In this document: piece after piece, positions 40,841-49,292 of the stretch | Layout of the letters: every line of letters starts with the position of its first letter | Numbering within the stretch: the first letter of the stretch is position 1 | Assembly: GCA_905215645.1 (NCBI GenBank) | Contig: CAJMQS010000009.1 | Location: 1-64,000 of the forward strand | Origin: an uncultured bacterium | GTDB taxonomy: Bacteria; Bacillota; Negativicutes; Acidaminococcales; Acidaminococcaceae | Length of the DNA: 64,000 bases | Reading direction: 5' to 3' | Program-made: the position numbers and the translations under genes | The notes under the pieces: generated by a model | Database searches by the model: none | Told to the model about the DNA's origin: nothing | Seen by the model: the letters and a program-made list of their open reading frames with translations, nothing else

Positions 40841-40922
40841 GTCAGCTGTCAACGGTCAGCTGACAACAGCTGATGGAGGCCAAACGCTCTAGCGGTTTGG
40901 CGTTGAAGGGAAACGCAGGCTC

Positions 40923-42002
40923 TTATTTCCCCAGCGCATCCGCCTGAATGATGGCGGCATAGAGCTGATCTTCGGTTACATCGGCCACCATGTTATGGAT
41001 GCTTTCGCCGGGGACGCAGGCTGCTTTGGCGATCTGGCGGATCTGTTCGTCGGTGGTGATTCCCAATTCGGCCAGGGTGGTGGGCAGCCCCACTTCTTTG
41101 CAGAAGCCTTGGACATCCCGGAATTCATCCTCTTCTACCCCTTCCAGCACCAGCTGGACCAAGGTGCCGAAGGCCACGCAGTTCCCATGGGGCGCACTAT
41201 GGCCGCCCAGGGAAGTGATACCATTGTAGAAGGAATGGGCGCAGGCCAGGCCGCCGTTGTCCGCCCCCACCCCGGACAGGTACACATTGGTTTCGATGAT
41301 GGCATCCAGGGCCGGAGTCACCACCTGTTTTTCCACGGATTTCTTGGCCTGGGCCCCGTAATTCCGCAGATTTTCGTAGCACAGTTCACACAGGGCCATG
41401 GCAGACCTGGTGATCCCTCCGTTTTCCAGGCTGGGTGCATCGGTACGATAGCAGGCCCGGGCTTCAAAATAGGTCCCCAAGGCATCCCCCATGCCGGCCA
41501 CCAGGAATTTCACCGGAGCATGGGCGATTACATAGCTGTCCACCAGCACCCCGTCCGGATTGTTGGGATAGAACAGGTAGGTGTTAAAGGAACCGTCATC
41601 ATTGTAAATGACGGAAAGTCCGGTACAGGGAGCATCGGTGGCCACCACGGTAGGGATGATCACCACCCGTTTCCCTTCATAATGAGCCGTGGCTTTGGCC
41701 GTATCGATGGCGGAACCGCCGCCTACACCGACCACCACGTCGATATTCTCAGCCCGGACCATCTTCCGGAATTTTTCGATTTCCCCTACGCTGGAGATTC
41801 CTCCGAACACTTCATAATGGCGATGGGTCTCACTGTTCCCAAAGCTCTCTTCCAGTTTGTCGTGGCAGGTCCGATGGCCGCTCCGGCTGCAGATGAACAG
41901 CCAGTTCTTCCACAGATCCTTGAAATAATCATAGAATTCCTTCAGAGCTCCGCTGCCCTGTACATATTTCAACGGTGCACGCATCAAACGCAGTCTTGCC
42001 AT
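40923..42002 (-). CDS. iron-containing alcohol dehydrogenase, glycerol dehydrogenase type
   Basis: This encodes 359 residues from ATG 42002 with GGAGGT upstream. It is a GldA-like polyol dehydrogenase: VVGVGGGSAIDTAKATAHY (nucleotide-binding GGGS), IPTVVATDAPCTGLSVIYND, GMGDALGTYFEARAC (metal Asp), ACAHSFYNGI (metal His) and GGHSAPHGNCVAFG (metal His). It interconverts glycerol and dihydroxyacetone or a similar polyol with NAD. It is alone in the opposite direction from tctC, separated by 241 bases. The substrate is inferred from the family. Confidence 0.88.
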   Translation of the reverse strand: MARLRLMRAPLKYVQGSGALKEFYDYFKDLWKNWLFICSRSGHRTCHDKLEESFGNSETHRHYEVFGGISSVGEIEKFRKMVRAENIDVVVGVGGGSAIDTAKATAHYEGKRVVIIPTVVATDAPCTGLSVIYNDDGSFNTYLFYPNNPDGVLVDSYVIAHAPVKFLVAGMGDALGTYFEARACYRTDAPSLENGGITRSAMALCELCYENLRNYGAQAKKSVEKQVVTPALDAIIETNVYLSGVGADNGGLACAHSFYNGITSLGGHSAPHGNCVAFGTLVQLVLEGVEEDEFRDVQGFCKEVGLPTTLAELGITTDEQIRQIAKAACVPGESIHNMVADVTEDQLYAAIIQADALGK

Positions 42003-42243
42003 AACAATCGACCTCCTCGAATGCTGTCTTGAAATGTAGTCTTTCTTGATACAGATTATATCATAGATTTAACATTTTTAACAATAATTATTTATTTGAA
42101 ATTTTATAATGGAAATGATGTGCGTCAAAATGAATCGCCTGTTTTTTCCAAAAATTCAGTAGGCGGAATTTCAGAAATATGCTACAATGGTTTTACAGAG
42201 TTTTTACATTTTGACAGATTCTTTACAAAGGAGGAAGATTTGT

Positions 42244-43245
42244 ATGAAACTCAAAAAATGGTTGGCCGCTTCCGCCATCTGTGCCCTGGCCCTGGCTGTA
42301 GGTGCCTGCGGCGGTGGCAAGAAGACACAGCAGAAGGCGGCCGGCGACTGGAAGCCCACCAAGGACATCAAAGTGATCGTGGCCTATAAGGCGGGTTCCG
42401 GTACGGATACAGGGGCCCGGGTCCTGTGCAAGGATGCAGAAAAATTCGTGGGCAAGACCCTGATCATCGAAAACAAACCCGGTGCGGACGGGAAGATCGG
42501 CTGGACGGAACTGTCCAAAGCCAAACCGGACGGCTACACCATCGGCTTCATCAACCTGCCCACCTACACCACCCTGGCTCTGGCCAAGAACGCCTCTTTT
42601 GACGACAAGAGCATCGTCCCCATCTGCAACCATCTGAAAGAGACCGGTGTGGTGGTGGTCCGGAAAGACAGCCAATTCAACAGCCTGAAAGACTTGGTGG
42701 AATACGCCAAGGCCCATCCCGGCGAACTGAAGGCTTCCACCAACGGGGTGCAGGCTTCCAACCATACGGCAGCCCAACTGCTGTCCACCACGGCCAAGTT
42801 CAAATACAACGCGGTGCCTTACGGCGGTACGGCTGACCAACTGCTGGCCCTGCGCCAGGGCGAAGTGGATTTCTCCTGCGCCAAATTGGGCGATGTGGAA
42901 CCCCTGATCCGGGGCAACAATGCGGCTCTGAAACTGTTGGGCGTGTTCTCTGAAAAACGCCTGGACGACTACAAAGATGTCCCGACCCTGGGTGAACTGG
43001 GCTACTACAACAAATGGTATGGCTCCGCCCGTGCCCTGGTGGCTCCCAAAGGCACTCCGGAAAATATCATCAAATTCTATGAACAGGCTTTCAAGCTGAC
43101 CATGACCGACGAACAGACCATCCGGGACCACAAGAATGCCGGACTGGAACTCCACTATATGGACAGCAAGGAACTGGGCAAACTGATCCAGGACCAGATG
43201 ACCTTCTGCAAAGACGTGGTCAGCAAACTGTACAAAGATGCCTGA
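42244..43245 (+). CDS. tctC: tripartite tricarboxylate transporter substrate-binding lipoprotein
   Basis: This encodes 333 residues (ATG 42244, AAAGGAGG upstream). A lipoprotein signal (ALAVGAC) is followed by a Bug/TctC fold: DIKVIVAYKAGSGTDTGARVLC (first loop), LIIENKPGADGKIGW and the DGYTIGFI beta strand, with RALVAPKGTP late. It binds a carboxylate outside the membrane for TctBA. Neighbours tctB and tctA complete the importer. The likely ligand is citrate or a related carboxylic acid, not deducible. Confidence 0.9.
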   Translation: MKLKKWLAASAICALALAVGACGGGKKTQQKAAGDWKPTKDIKVIVAYKAGSGTDTGARVLCKDAEKFVGKTLIIENKPGADGKIGWTELSKAKPDGYTIGFINLPTYTTLALAKNASFDDKSIVPICNHLKETGVVVVRKDSQFNSLKDLVEYAKAHPGELKASTNGVQASNHTAAQLLSTTAKFKYNAVPYGGTADQLLALRQGEVDFSCAKLGDVEPLIRGNNAALKLLGVFSEKRLDDYKDVPTLGELGYYNKWYGSARALVAPKGTPENIIKFYEQAFKLTMTDEQTIRDHKNAGLELHYMDSKELGKLIQDQMTFCKDVVSKLYKDA

Positions 43246-43277
43246 CCGTCCAACCATCTGAACATGCAATCTGGAAA

Positions 43278-43299
43278 GGGGCTGCTTCTGGGCAGCCCC
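43278..43299 (+). promoter_or_regulatory. hairpin between tctC and tctB
   Basis: GGGGCTGC (43278-43285) and GCAGCCCC (43292-43299) form a perfect 8-bp stem around TTCTGG, with no T-run afterwards. Such hairpins after binding-protein genes often protect the upstream message and lower expression of the membrane genes. Confidence 0.5.
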
Positions 43300-43320
43300 C
43301 CTGTCTGAGGGGAAACCATT

Positions 43321-43779
43321 ATGAAAAAATCGGAACTCAGTGTCGTCATCTTCATGCTGGGATTCTGTGCCTTCTTTTTTTATGAGACACTGCAGCTGCC
43401 GCCTGCAGCACAGAGCTATCCCAAATTCGTCATCGGCCTCTTGGCCGTCCTGACCCTGATGCAGCTGGTAAAAATGGCCTGCAGCTGCCATGGGCACTTT
43501 ACCGTCATCAACGATCTGCCGGAAGTCTGGACCAATTTCCTGCCGAAACAGTTCTTCACATTCTTGGGTGCATCGATTCTTTTCTTCATCTTGATGATCT
43601 TTATCGGATTCTATCCTTCTGCCATCATCTATCTATTATTCATGATGCACTTCTTCCATATCGAAAAGAAATACATGGCCATCACCGTCCTGGTCCTGAT
43701 GGTCCTGATCTATGTGGTCTTCAGCGAGTTTTTGGCCGTACCTCTGCCGGATGGCCTGCTGGTTGAAGAACTGCTGTAG
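43321..43779 (+). CDS. tctB: tripartite tricarboxylate transporter small membrane subunit
   Basis: This encodes 152 residues with four likely helices, the size of TctB. It begins MKKSELSVVIFMLGFCAFFF and has YPKFVIGLLAVLTLMQL. It is the small partner of TctA in a sodium-driven importer. It is between tctC and tctA and is followed by tctA 18 bases later. The assignment rests on hydropathy and position, because TctB proteins diverge fast. Confidence 0.85.
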   Translation: MKKSELSVVIFMLGFCAFFFYETLQLPPAAQSYPKFVIGLLAVLTLMQLVKMACSCHGHFTVINDLPEVWTNFLPKQFFTFLGASILFFILMIFIGFYPSAIIYLLFMMHFFHIEKKYMAITVLVLMVLIYVVFSEFLAVPLPDGLLVEELL

Positions 43780-43797
43780 GAAGCGAGGGATGGATAA

Positions 43798-45360
43798 ATG
43801 GAAAATCAATATGCATTGATGGCCATGGGATTCGTCAACGCGCTTTCTCCCATGAACATCGTCATCATGATCGCCAGCGTGACCATGGGGATCATCATCG
43901 GCTGTATGCCCGGTCTTTCCGCGGCCATGGGGGTGGCCCTGCTGCTGCCTCTCACTTTTGGCATGGAGCCTTCTGCGGGCCTCATCATGCTGGGGGGCAT
44001 CTACTGCGGAGCCATCTTCGGCGGATCCATTTCCGCTATCTTGATCCACACCCCCGGTACCCCGGCCTCGGCGGCTACAGCCATCGACGGCTATGCCATG
44101 ACCCTGAAAGGGAAAGCCGGGAAAGCGTTAGCCACTGCCTGTATCGCCTCTTTCTGGGGCGGTCTCCTGAGCTGCATCTCCCTGTATTTCTTTGCCCCGC
44201 CCCTGGCCAAACTGGCTATGGAATTCGGCAGCCCGGAATATTTTTGGCTGAGCCTTTTCGGCCTCACCATCATCGCCGGGATCAATACAGATTCCATGAT
44301 CCTGGGGCTCATGTCCGGGGCCTTCGGGCTGGTGCTCTCCACCATCGGTATGGATCCCATGCAGGGCGTGGAACGGTTCATGTTCGGCCAGGATTCCCTG
44401 TATAACGGTATCAACATCACCTGTGCCCTGATCGGGCTCTTTTCCATGAGCCAGGCCTTCATCCTGGCAGAAAAGGCCATCGTGAAGCGGGCCAAAGCGG
44501 CAAAGTTCAGCGACCGGATCATGCTGAGCCTCCAGGAAATGAAACAGATCACCCCCACGGTGCTCCGGAGCTGGATCATCGGGAACATCATCGGGATCCT
44601 GCCGGGGGCCGGTGCCTCCATCGCCTGCTTCCTGGGCTACAACGAAGCCAAACGGTTCTCCAAGCATCCGGAAGAATTCGGTAAAGGCTCCATTGAAGGA
44701 ATCGCTGGTTCTGAAGCCGCCAACAACGCGGTGACCGGCGGTTCCCTGATCCCCACCCTGACCTTGGGGATCCCTGGGGAAAGCGTAACGGCGGTGCTCA
44801 TGGGCGGACTGATCATCCACGGACTCCAGCCGGGACCGGAACTCTTTACAAAGTATGCTCCCATGACGTATACTTTCTTTGGCGGGTTCGTAGTGATCCA
44901 GTTCTTCATGCTGCTCATCGGGCTGATCGGCTGCCGGCTGTTCGCCAAGATTGCCCGGGTGTCCGATGCCATCCTGATTCCCAGCATCTTCGTATTGTGC
45001 GTGGTGGGCTCTTTTGCCATCAACAACAGTGCTTTTGATGTAAAGGTCATGTTCGTATTCGGGATCATCGGGTATCTCATGCGGAAATGCAACATGAACA
45101 CTGCGGCGGTGGTGCTGGCCCTGATCCTGGGGCCGCTGGGCGAAAAAGGACTGCGGCGGAGCCTGAGCCTTTCCGGTGGGGATACCAGCATCCTGCTTTC
45201 CACCAACATCTGCAAGATCCTGCTGGCCCTGTGCCTCTTGTCCCTGCTTTCTCCTTTTGTGATGAAGTTCTTCAAGAAGGAAAAGAAAGCGGACGAAGCG
45301 GTCCTGGCTGAGGAAAACAAAGAAATCGACGAAGCCAGCAAGAAAAACGAAAAGAAATAA
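43798..45360 (+). CDS. tctA: tripartite tricarboxylate transporter large membrane subunit
   Basis: This encodes 520 residues with about eleven helices. TctA marks: GIIIGCMPGLSAAMGVALLLPLTFGMEPSAGLIMLGGIYCGAIFGGSISAILIHTPGTP (as separate pieces across residues 35-95), ALATACIASFWGG, GINTDSMILGLMSGAFG, GILPGAGASIACFLGYNEAK and TLGIPGESVTAVLMGGLIIHG. It is the channel of the importer. It ends in a Glu/Lys-rich tail. A perfect GGGGGTGCTGCAC hairpin follows at 45418. Confidence 0.95.
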   Translation: MENQYALMAMGFVNALSPMNIVIMIASVTMGIIIGCMPGLSAAMGVALLLPLTFGMEPSAGLIMLGGIYCGAIFGGSISAILIHTPGTPASAATAIDGYAMTLKGKAGKALATACIASFWGGLLSCISLYFFAPPLAKLAMEFGSPEYFWLSLFGLTIIAGINTDSMILGLMSGAFGLVLSTIGMDPMQGVERFMFGQDSLYNGINITCALIGLFSMSQAFILAEKAIVKRAKAAKFSDRIMLSLQEMKQITPTVLRSWIIGNIIGILPGAGASIACFLGYNEAKRFSKHPEEFGKGSIEGIAGSEAANNAVTGGSLIPTLTLGIPGESVTAVLMGGLIIHGLQPGPELFTKYAPMTYTFFGGFVVIQFFMLLIGLIGCRLFAKIARVSDAILIPSIFVLCVVGSFAINNSAFDVKVMFVFGIIGYLMRKCNMNTAAVVLALILGPLGEKGLRRSLSLSGGDTSILLSTNICKILLALCLLSLLSPFVMKFFKKEKKADEAVLAEENKEIDEASKKNEKK

Positions 45361-45417
45361 AAAGCGCCTTCTCACATCAAAAGACCCCTTGCGATGGAAG
45401 ACGGACGGAGATTTCAA

Positions 45418-45448
45418 GGGGGTGCTGCACGCAAAGTGCAGCACCCCC
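45418..45448. other. perfect 13-bp hairpin after tctA without T-run
   Basis: GGGGGTGCTGCAC pairs with GTGCAGCACCCCC around GCAAA. No T-run follows on either strand, so it need not terminate; it belongs to the repeated hairpin family and is followed by TGTCAATTGTCAATGGCC. Confidence 0.6.
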
Positions 45449-45481
45449 TGTCAATTGTCAATGGCCAAAGGAGGTCTTTTT

Positions 45482-45757
45482 ATGGAAGAAACACGTGTGG
45501 CGATCTTAGGCATCATCGTGGAGGACCCGGATGCGGTGGAAGAACTGAACGGCATCCTCCATGATTTCGGTCCCTATGTGATCGGCCGGATGGGCATCCC
45601 CTACCATGCCCGGAATATCCACATCATCAGCGTGGTGGTGGATGCACCCCAGGATATCATCAGCAATCTTTCCGGGAAGATCGGAAAACTGAAAGGGGTC
45701 TCTTCCAAGACGGCCTATGCCAAGGTCACCCCGGGCCATGAGAACCATGAAGGGTAA
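45482..45757 (+). CDS. TM1266-family (iron-only hydrogenase-associated) putative regulator
   Basis: This encodes 91 residues from ATG 45482 behind AAAGGAGGT. It resembles the small ACT-like TM1266 family: VAILGIIVEDPDAVEELNGILHDFG, VIGRMGIPYHARNIHIISVVVDAP and LSGKIGKLKGVSSKTAYAKV. These proteins usually sit in [FeFe]-hydrogenase gene sets. Here no hydrogenase gene is near; instead its last 20 bases overlap the start of an ABC permease gene. Ligand sensing is inferred from the ACT-like fold. It is 34 bases after a hairpin that separates it from tctA. Confidence 0.75.
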   Translation: MEETRVAILGIIVEDPDAVEELNGILHDFGPYVIGRMGIPYHARNIHIISVVVDAPQDIISNLSGKIGKLKGVSSKTAYAKVTPGHENHEG

Positions 45758-46490
45758 ACTGCATTTTTTCCTGCCCTTCCTGGCGGTCTTCCTCCTGTGG
45801 GAGTACGTCGCATCCCAGGGCTTCTGGAGCAGCTACATCCTGCCCTCCCCGGCTCGGGTCTGGGGCACCCTGCTCCACATGCTGGATAACGGGGAACTGT
45901 TCCGCCATATCCGGATCAGCCTCCAGCGGATCTTGTGGGGATTTGCCTGGGCCCTTTTGGCCAGCTGCCTGCTCAGCAGCCTGAACCTGCTCTTTCCCCG
46001 GCTCCGGAACTGTTACAGCGGCCTGTTGGAAGTATTCCGCCACGTACCGCCCCTTTCCTTGATTCCCCTGCTGATCCTTTGGTTCGGCATCGGAGAACTG
46101 CCCAAGACCATCATCATCGTGCTGGCTTCTTTTTTCCCCATGTATCTCAATATGGATGACGGATTCCGCCGCTGCGACCGGAAACTGCTGGAAGTGGGCC
46201 AGATGCTGGGCTTTTCCCCCTGGAAATCCCTGTGGAAGATCCGGTTGCCTGCGGCTCTGCCAGGGATCCTCACGGGGCTCCGGGTCGGTATGGGTTACAG
46301 CCTCCGGGCCATCATCGGAGCGGAAATGATTGCCGCCGACAGCGGACTGGGGTTCCTGATCTTGGACGCCCAGGCCATGAGCCGCAGCGATAAGGTCATC
46401 ATCGGGATCCTGGCCATCGGTGCCTTGGGGCTGGTGCTGGACGGGATCTTCGCACTGGTGGAAAGGAAGGTACTCTGTTGGATGCGCTGA
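45738..46490 (+). CDS. SsuC/TauC-type ABC transporter permease
   Basis: This encodes 250 residues (ATG 45738; ATG 45747 also possible). Six helices and the family EAA loop (EVGQMLGFSPWKSLWKIRLPAALPGILTGL) are evident. The start overlaps the TM1266 gene by 20 bases, so translation is coupled. It forms the channel for the ATPase and binding protein that follow. Families of this type carry sulfonates, nitrate or thiamine precursors. Confidence 0.88.
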   Translation: MRTMKGKLHFFLPFLAVFLLWEYVASQGFWSSYILPSPARVWGTLLHMLDNGELFRHIRISLQRILWGFAWALLASCLLSSLNLLFPRLRNCYSGLLEVFRHVPPLSLIPLLILWFGIGELPKTIIIVLASFFPMYLNMDDGFRRCDRKLLEVGQMLGFSPWKSLWKIRLPAALPGILTGLRVGMGYSLRAIIGAEMIAADSGLGFLILDAQAMSRSDKVIIGILAIGALGLVLDGIFALVERKVLCWMR

Positions 46491-47164
46491 AACTGGACCA
46501 CATCACCAAAACCTACGGCCCCCGAGTGGTGCTCCGGGACCTTTCCCTTGCCCTCTCGCCCCAGGAATGTACGGTGATCCTGGGGAAGAGCGGCTGCGGG
46601 AAGACCACCCTGCTCCGGCTCCTGGCCGGCCTGGAACAGCCGGATACCGGAACCGTCAGCCGTCCTGCCAGCCTGAAATTGGGCATGATGTTCCAAGAAG
46701 CCCGGCTCTTTCCCTGGCTCACCTGCCGGGAGAACATCGCCCTGGGCCTCCCTAAAGGCAGCAGCTCTAAGGAAGTGGACCATTGGCTCAGCCTGGTGCA
46801 GCTGATGGAAGCCGCGGATCAGTACCCAGCCCAGCTGTCCGGCGGTATGCAGCAGCGGGCGTCCCTGGCCCGGACCCTGGCCATGCACAGCGGGCTGATC
46901 CTGATGGATGAGCCCTTTGCGGCCCTGGACTACTTCACCCGGGCCCAGCTCCAGCAGGAACTCCGGTCCATGGTAGAACGGCTGTCCATGGGGGTGGTGC
47001 TGGTGACCCATAATGTGGATGAAGCCCTGACCCTAGGGGACCGGCTGCTGATTCTAAGGGAAGGGACCATGGTCTGGGAAGAACGGCTGCCCCCAGGGAA
47101 ACGGGACTTGCTCTCCCCCAGCCTGATCGCTGTCAAAAAGCGGCTGCTGGAGGAATTGGCATAA
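46478..47164 (+). CDS. SsuB/TauB-type ABC transporter ATP-binding protein
   Basis: This encodes 228 residues from TTG 46478, with GGAAGG seven bases upstream and overlapping the permease end by 13 bases. Motifs: VILGKSGCGKTTLLRLLAG (Walker A), MMFQEARLFPWLTCRENI (Q-loop), QLSGGMQQRASLARTL (signature), LILMDEPFAALDYFTR (Walker B) and VLVTHNVDEALTLGDR (H-loop). The FPWLT phrase is typical for sulfonate/nitrate/taurine importers. Confidence 0.93.
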   Translation: MDALKLDHITKTYGPRVVLRDLSLALSPQECTVILGKSGCGKTTLLRLLAGLEQPDTGTVSRPASLKLGMMFQEARLFPWLTCRENIALGLPKGSSSKEVDHWLSLVQLMEAADQYPAQLSGGMQQRASLARTLAMHSGLILMDEPFAALDYFTRAQLQQELRSMVERLSMGVVLVTHNVDEALTLGDRLLILREGTMVWEERLPPGKRDLLSPSLIAVKKRLLEELA

Positions 47165-47220
47165 AGGCTGCCGCAAACAGCCACCATCAAATTTTCTGTC
47201 ACATGAAAGGATCTGTTACC

Positions 47221-48195
47221 ATGTCTTTGAAGAAAAAACTTTCTGTACTCCTGGCCTGCTGCCTGGTGGCGGCAGGGACTCTGACTGCTGGGTGCGGCAG
47301 TGACAAATCTGCCCAGAAGGCAGCTGCCCCCAAAGTGGACAAAGTGAGCATCACCTATGTCCAGGCCCCTCTTAACGTGCCTTCCATCGTGGAAAAAGCC
47401 AATCAGAGCTTTGAAAAGAAATTCAAAGAAAAGAACATCACGGCTTCTTATTCTACCATCACTTCCGGAGCCGACCAGACCGCTGCCTTGGCCAGCGGGG
47501 ATATCCAGTTCCTGAACTGCGTAGGTGGCTCTTCCGTTCTCCTGAGTGCAGCCAACGGCAACGACATCAAGATCATCAGCCTCTATTCCCAGGCCCCCAA
47601 AGCCTTCAAGCTGTTTTCCAAAGACGGCAGCATCCAAAGTGCAGCTGACCTGAAGGGCAAGACCATTGCCGGACCCAAGGGAACCATCCTCCACGAACTG
47701 CTGGCTGCCTACCTCCAGAAGGCCGGTCTTTCCATGAAGGATGTGAAATTCGTTTCCATGGGCCTGCCGGCTGCCGCTTCCGCCCTGGAAAACGGCAGCG
47801 CCGACTGTGCCCTCCTGGCGGGCCCCCTGGCTTACAACGTGGAAAAGAAGGGTATGCATGTGGTCACCACCGGGGATGGCCTGGTTTCCGGCTTGACCGT
47901 CACCGCCGTCAGTGGCAAGTTCTATAAGGAACACAAGGACCTGGTAGATACCTTCCTGGCCGTCCAGAAAGAAACTCTGGACTTCATGAAGAAGAATCCG
48001 GACAAAGCCCTGGAAATGACCGCCAAGGCCACGGAACTGAAACCGGAAGCCGTCAAGGAAATGTATCCTCTCTACGACTTCAGCATGACCATCACCCCGG
48101 AAGCCATCGCTTCCCTGAAAAAGACCCAGGATTTCCTGGTCGCCTCGGGCATGATGGAAAAGAAAGTGGATGTGGATGGATTGTTTGTAAAGTAA
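47221..48195 (+). CDS. NMT1/SsuA-like substrate-binding lipoprotein
   Basis: This encodes 324 residues from ATG 47221 (AAAGGA upstream), six codons inside the longest frame. The lipoprotein signal ends TLTAGC; the mature part is a two-lobe binding protein: ITYVQAPLNVPSIVEKANQS, TSGADQTAALASGDIQFLNCVG, LKGKTIAGPKGTILHELLAAYLQKAGL and a hydrophobic pocket region. SsuA/NMT1-like proteins bind sulfonates, taurine, nitrate or pyrimidine precursors. It is last in the unit and is followed by a strong terminator. Confidence 0.88.
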   Translation: MSLKKKLSVLLACCLVAAGTLTAGCGSDKSAQKAAAPKVDKVSITYVQAPLNVPSIVEKANQSFEKKFKEKNITASYSTITSGADQTAALASGDIQFLNCVGGSSVLLSAANGNDIKIISLYSQAPKAFKLFSKDGSIQSAADLKGKTIAGPKGTILHELLAAYLQKAGLSMKDVKFVSMGLPAAASALENGSADCALLAGPLAYNVEKKGMHVVTTGDGLVSGLTVTAVSGKFYKEHKDLVDTFLAVQKETLDFMKKNPDKALEMTAKATELKPEAVKEMYPLYDFSMTITPEAIASLKKTQDFLVASGMMEKKVDVDGLFVK

Positions 48196-48200
48196 AAAAA

Positions 48201-48242
48201 AATAGGGGTGTTGCACGTTGCGTGCAACACCCCTATTTTTTT
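48201..48242. terminator. strong bidirectional terminator after the ABC importer
   Basis: AATAGGGGTGTTGCACG pairs perfectly (17 bp) with CGTGCAACACCCCTATT around TTG, with T-runs on both strands (TTTTTTTT and, on the other, TTTTTTTT from the leading A-run). It separates convergent genes. Confidence 0.9.
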
Positions 48243-48916
48243 TACCATAAACTCAACTGTTCCTCTTCTCCCTTTCCTTGGATCTTCTTCCGCACTTCTT
48301 CCAAAAAGGCCTGGGGAGAGGGATACTGGCGGCGCACATCCTGTTTCATTTTTTGGAAACAGGCTTCTGTGGTCTCCACATCGCTGAGAGCCCGGTGGGC
48401 GTCCTGGTTCACCACATGGTACCAGGACGCCAGGTTGTTCAGCCGGTGGTGGGGCCACAGGGGAAACAAGGTCTGGGCCATGGGCAGCAGATCCACCCAG
48501 TCATTGGCCAGGGGCCGATAGAGCTGCTCCTGGAACTGCTGCTGGAGGAACCCCATGTCGAAGCCCACATTATAGCCCACCACCACCCGGCTGTCCAGGA
48601 ACCGTCCAAAGGCTTCCAGCGCCTGCCGGGGCTGGGGAGCAGCGGCCAGCATCTCATCGGTGATGCCGGTGAGCTGGGTGATGAAAGGAGAAACATAATG
48701 GCCGGACAAGGGAGTCCGGGGCTGGATCAGGGTGGAAAAAGTCCTCTCCCGCTTCCCCTGGACCACTTCCAGGGCCCCGATCTCAATGATCTGGTCCCGT
48801 TCCGGATCGAGCCCGGTGGTTTCCAGATCCACCACCACATAAGTTTCCGGAAAGGCCAGCTGACTCCTGCCAGTACCCGGCAGGGTCCCAGCAAAAGATT
48901 TTTCCTGTTTTTTCAT
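48242..48916 (-). CDS. DnaQ-like 3'-5' exonuclease
   Basis: This encodes 224 residues. The DEDDh exonuclease fold is clear: VVVDLETTGLDPERDQIIEIGA (ExoI D and E), VVVGYNVGFDMGFLQQQF (ExoII D) and AHRALSDVETTEACFQ (ExoIII H and D). It resembles the epsilon/PolC exonuclease domain used in proofreading or repair. It is a single gene. The terminator upstream on the map is its own end. Confidence 0.88.
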   Translation of the reverse strand: MKKQEKSFAGTLPGTGRSQLAFPETYVVVDLETTGLDPERDQIIEIGALEVVQGKRERTFSTLIQPRTPLSGHYVSPFITQLTGITDEMLAAAPQPRQALEAFGRFLDSRVVVGYNVGFDMGFLQQQFQEQLYRPLANDWVDLLPMAQTLFPLWPHHRLNNLASWYHVVNQDAHRALSDVETTEACFQKMKQDVRRQYPSPQAFLEEVRKKIQGKGEEEQLSLW

Positions 48917-48933
48917 ATGATATCCTACTGCTT

Positions 48934-49194
48934 TCAGCCAAACAAACGGGCAAAGAATCCCTTCTTCTTTTCGTAAGGTTCAACTTTATAACTGGTGACC
49001 TGATACCCCGTCTGGTCGATGACTTTCCGGATTTTTTCCTCTTCGATGGGTTTTTCCGCAATGATGTCCGTTTCCTTTTTGGAACGGGAAGAAGAAACCG
49101 AATCTACGGAAAACGCATTCCGGATTGCATCGTTGATATGGGATTCACACATGCCGCAGGCCATGCCTTCGACACCAACAATCATTTTAACCAT
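48934..49194 (-). CDS. solitary HMA metal-binding protein
   Basis: This encodes 86 residues from ATG 49194 (GGAGGATGG upstream). Its HMA core has GVEGMACGMCESHINDAI, in which MxCxxC is the metal site (CGMC), and residues about 45-70 hold the second alpha-beta unit. A short tail ends GFFARLFG, longer and more hydrophobic than in CopZ. It has its own perfect promoter and a CsoR-like palindrome (49212-49278), so it may be a copper chaperone or sensor-controlled buffer. No CopA or CsoR gene is adjacent. Confidence 0.8.
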   Translation of the reverse strand: MVKMIVGVEGMACGMCESHINDAIRNAFSVDSVSSSRSKKETDIIAEKPIEEEKIRKVIDQTGYQVTSYKVEPYEKKKGFFARLFG

Positions 49195-49211
49195 CGTCCA
49201 TCCTCCTTGCT

Positions 49212-49278
49212 GGAATACCCTATACCTCGTATGGGTATTCCGCGTCCTTAATTATAGTAGAATCCTAGGATTTGTCAA
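49212..49278 (-). promoter_or_regulatory. perfect sigma-70 promoter with copper-type palindrome (CsoR-like)
   Basis: On the minus strand, TTGACA (49273-49278) and TATAAT (49251-49256) are 16 bases apart. A 9-bp inverted repeat, GGAATACCC...GGGTATTCC (49212-49241, spacer 12), lies just downstream of the start of transcription. It includes ATACCCATACGAGGTAT, which resembles CsoR operators (TACCC-TACG-GGGTA). A repressor there would block elongation. Confidence 0.65.
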
Positions 49279-49292
49279 GGAGGAATTCTCTC

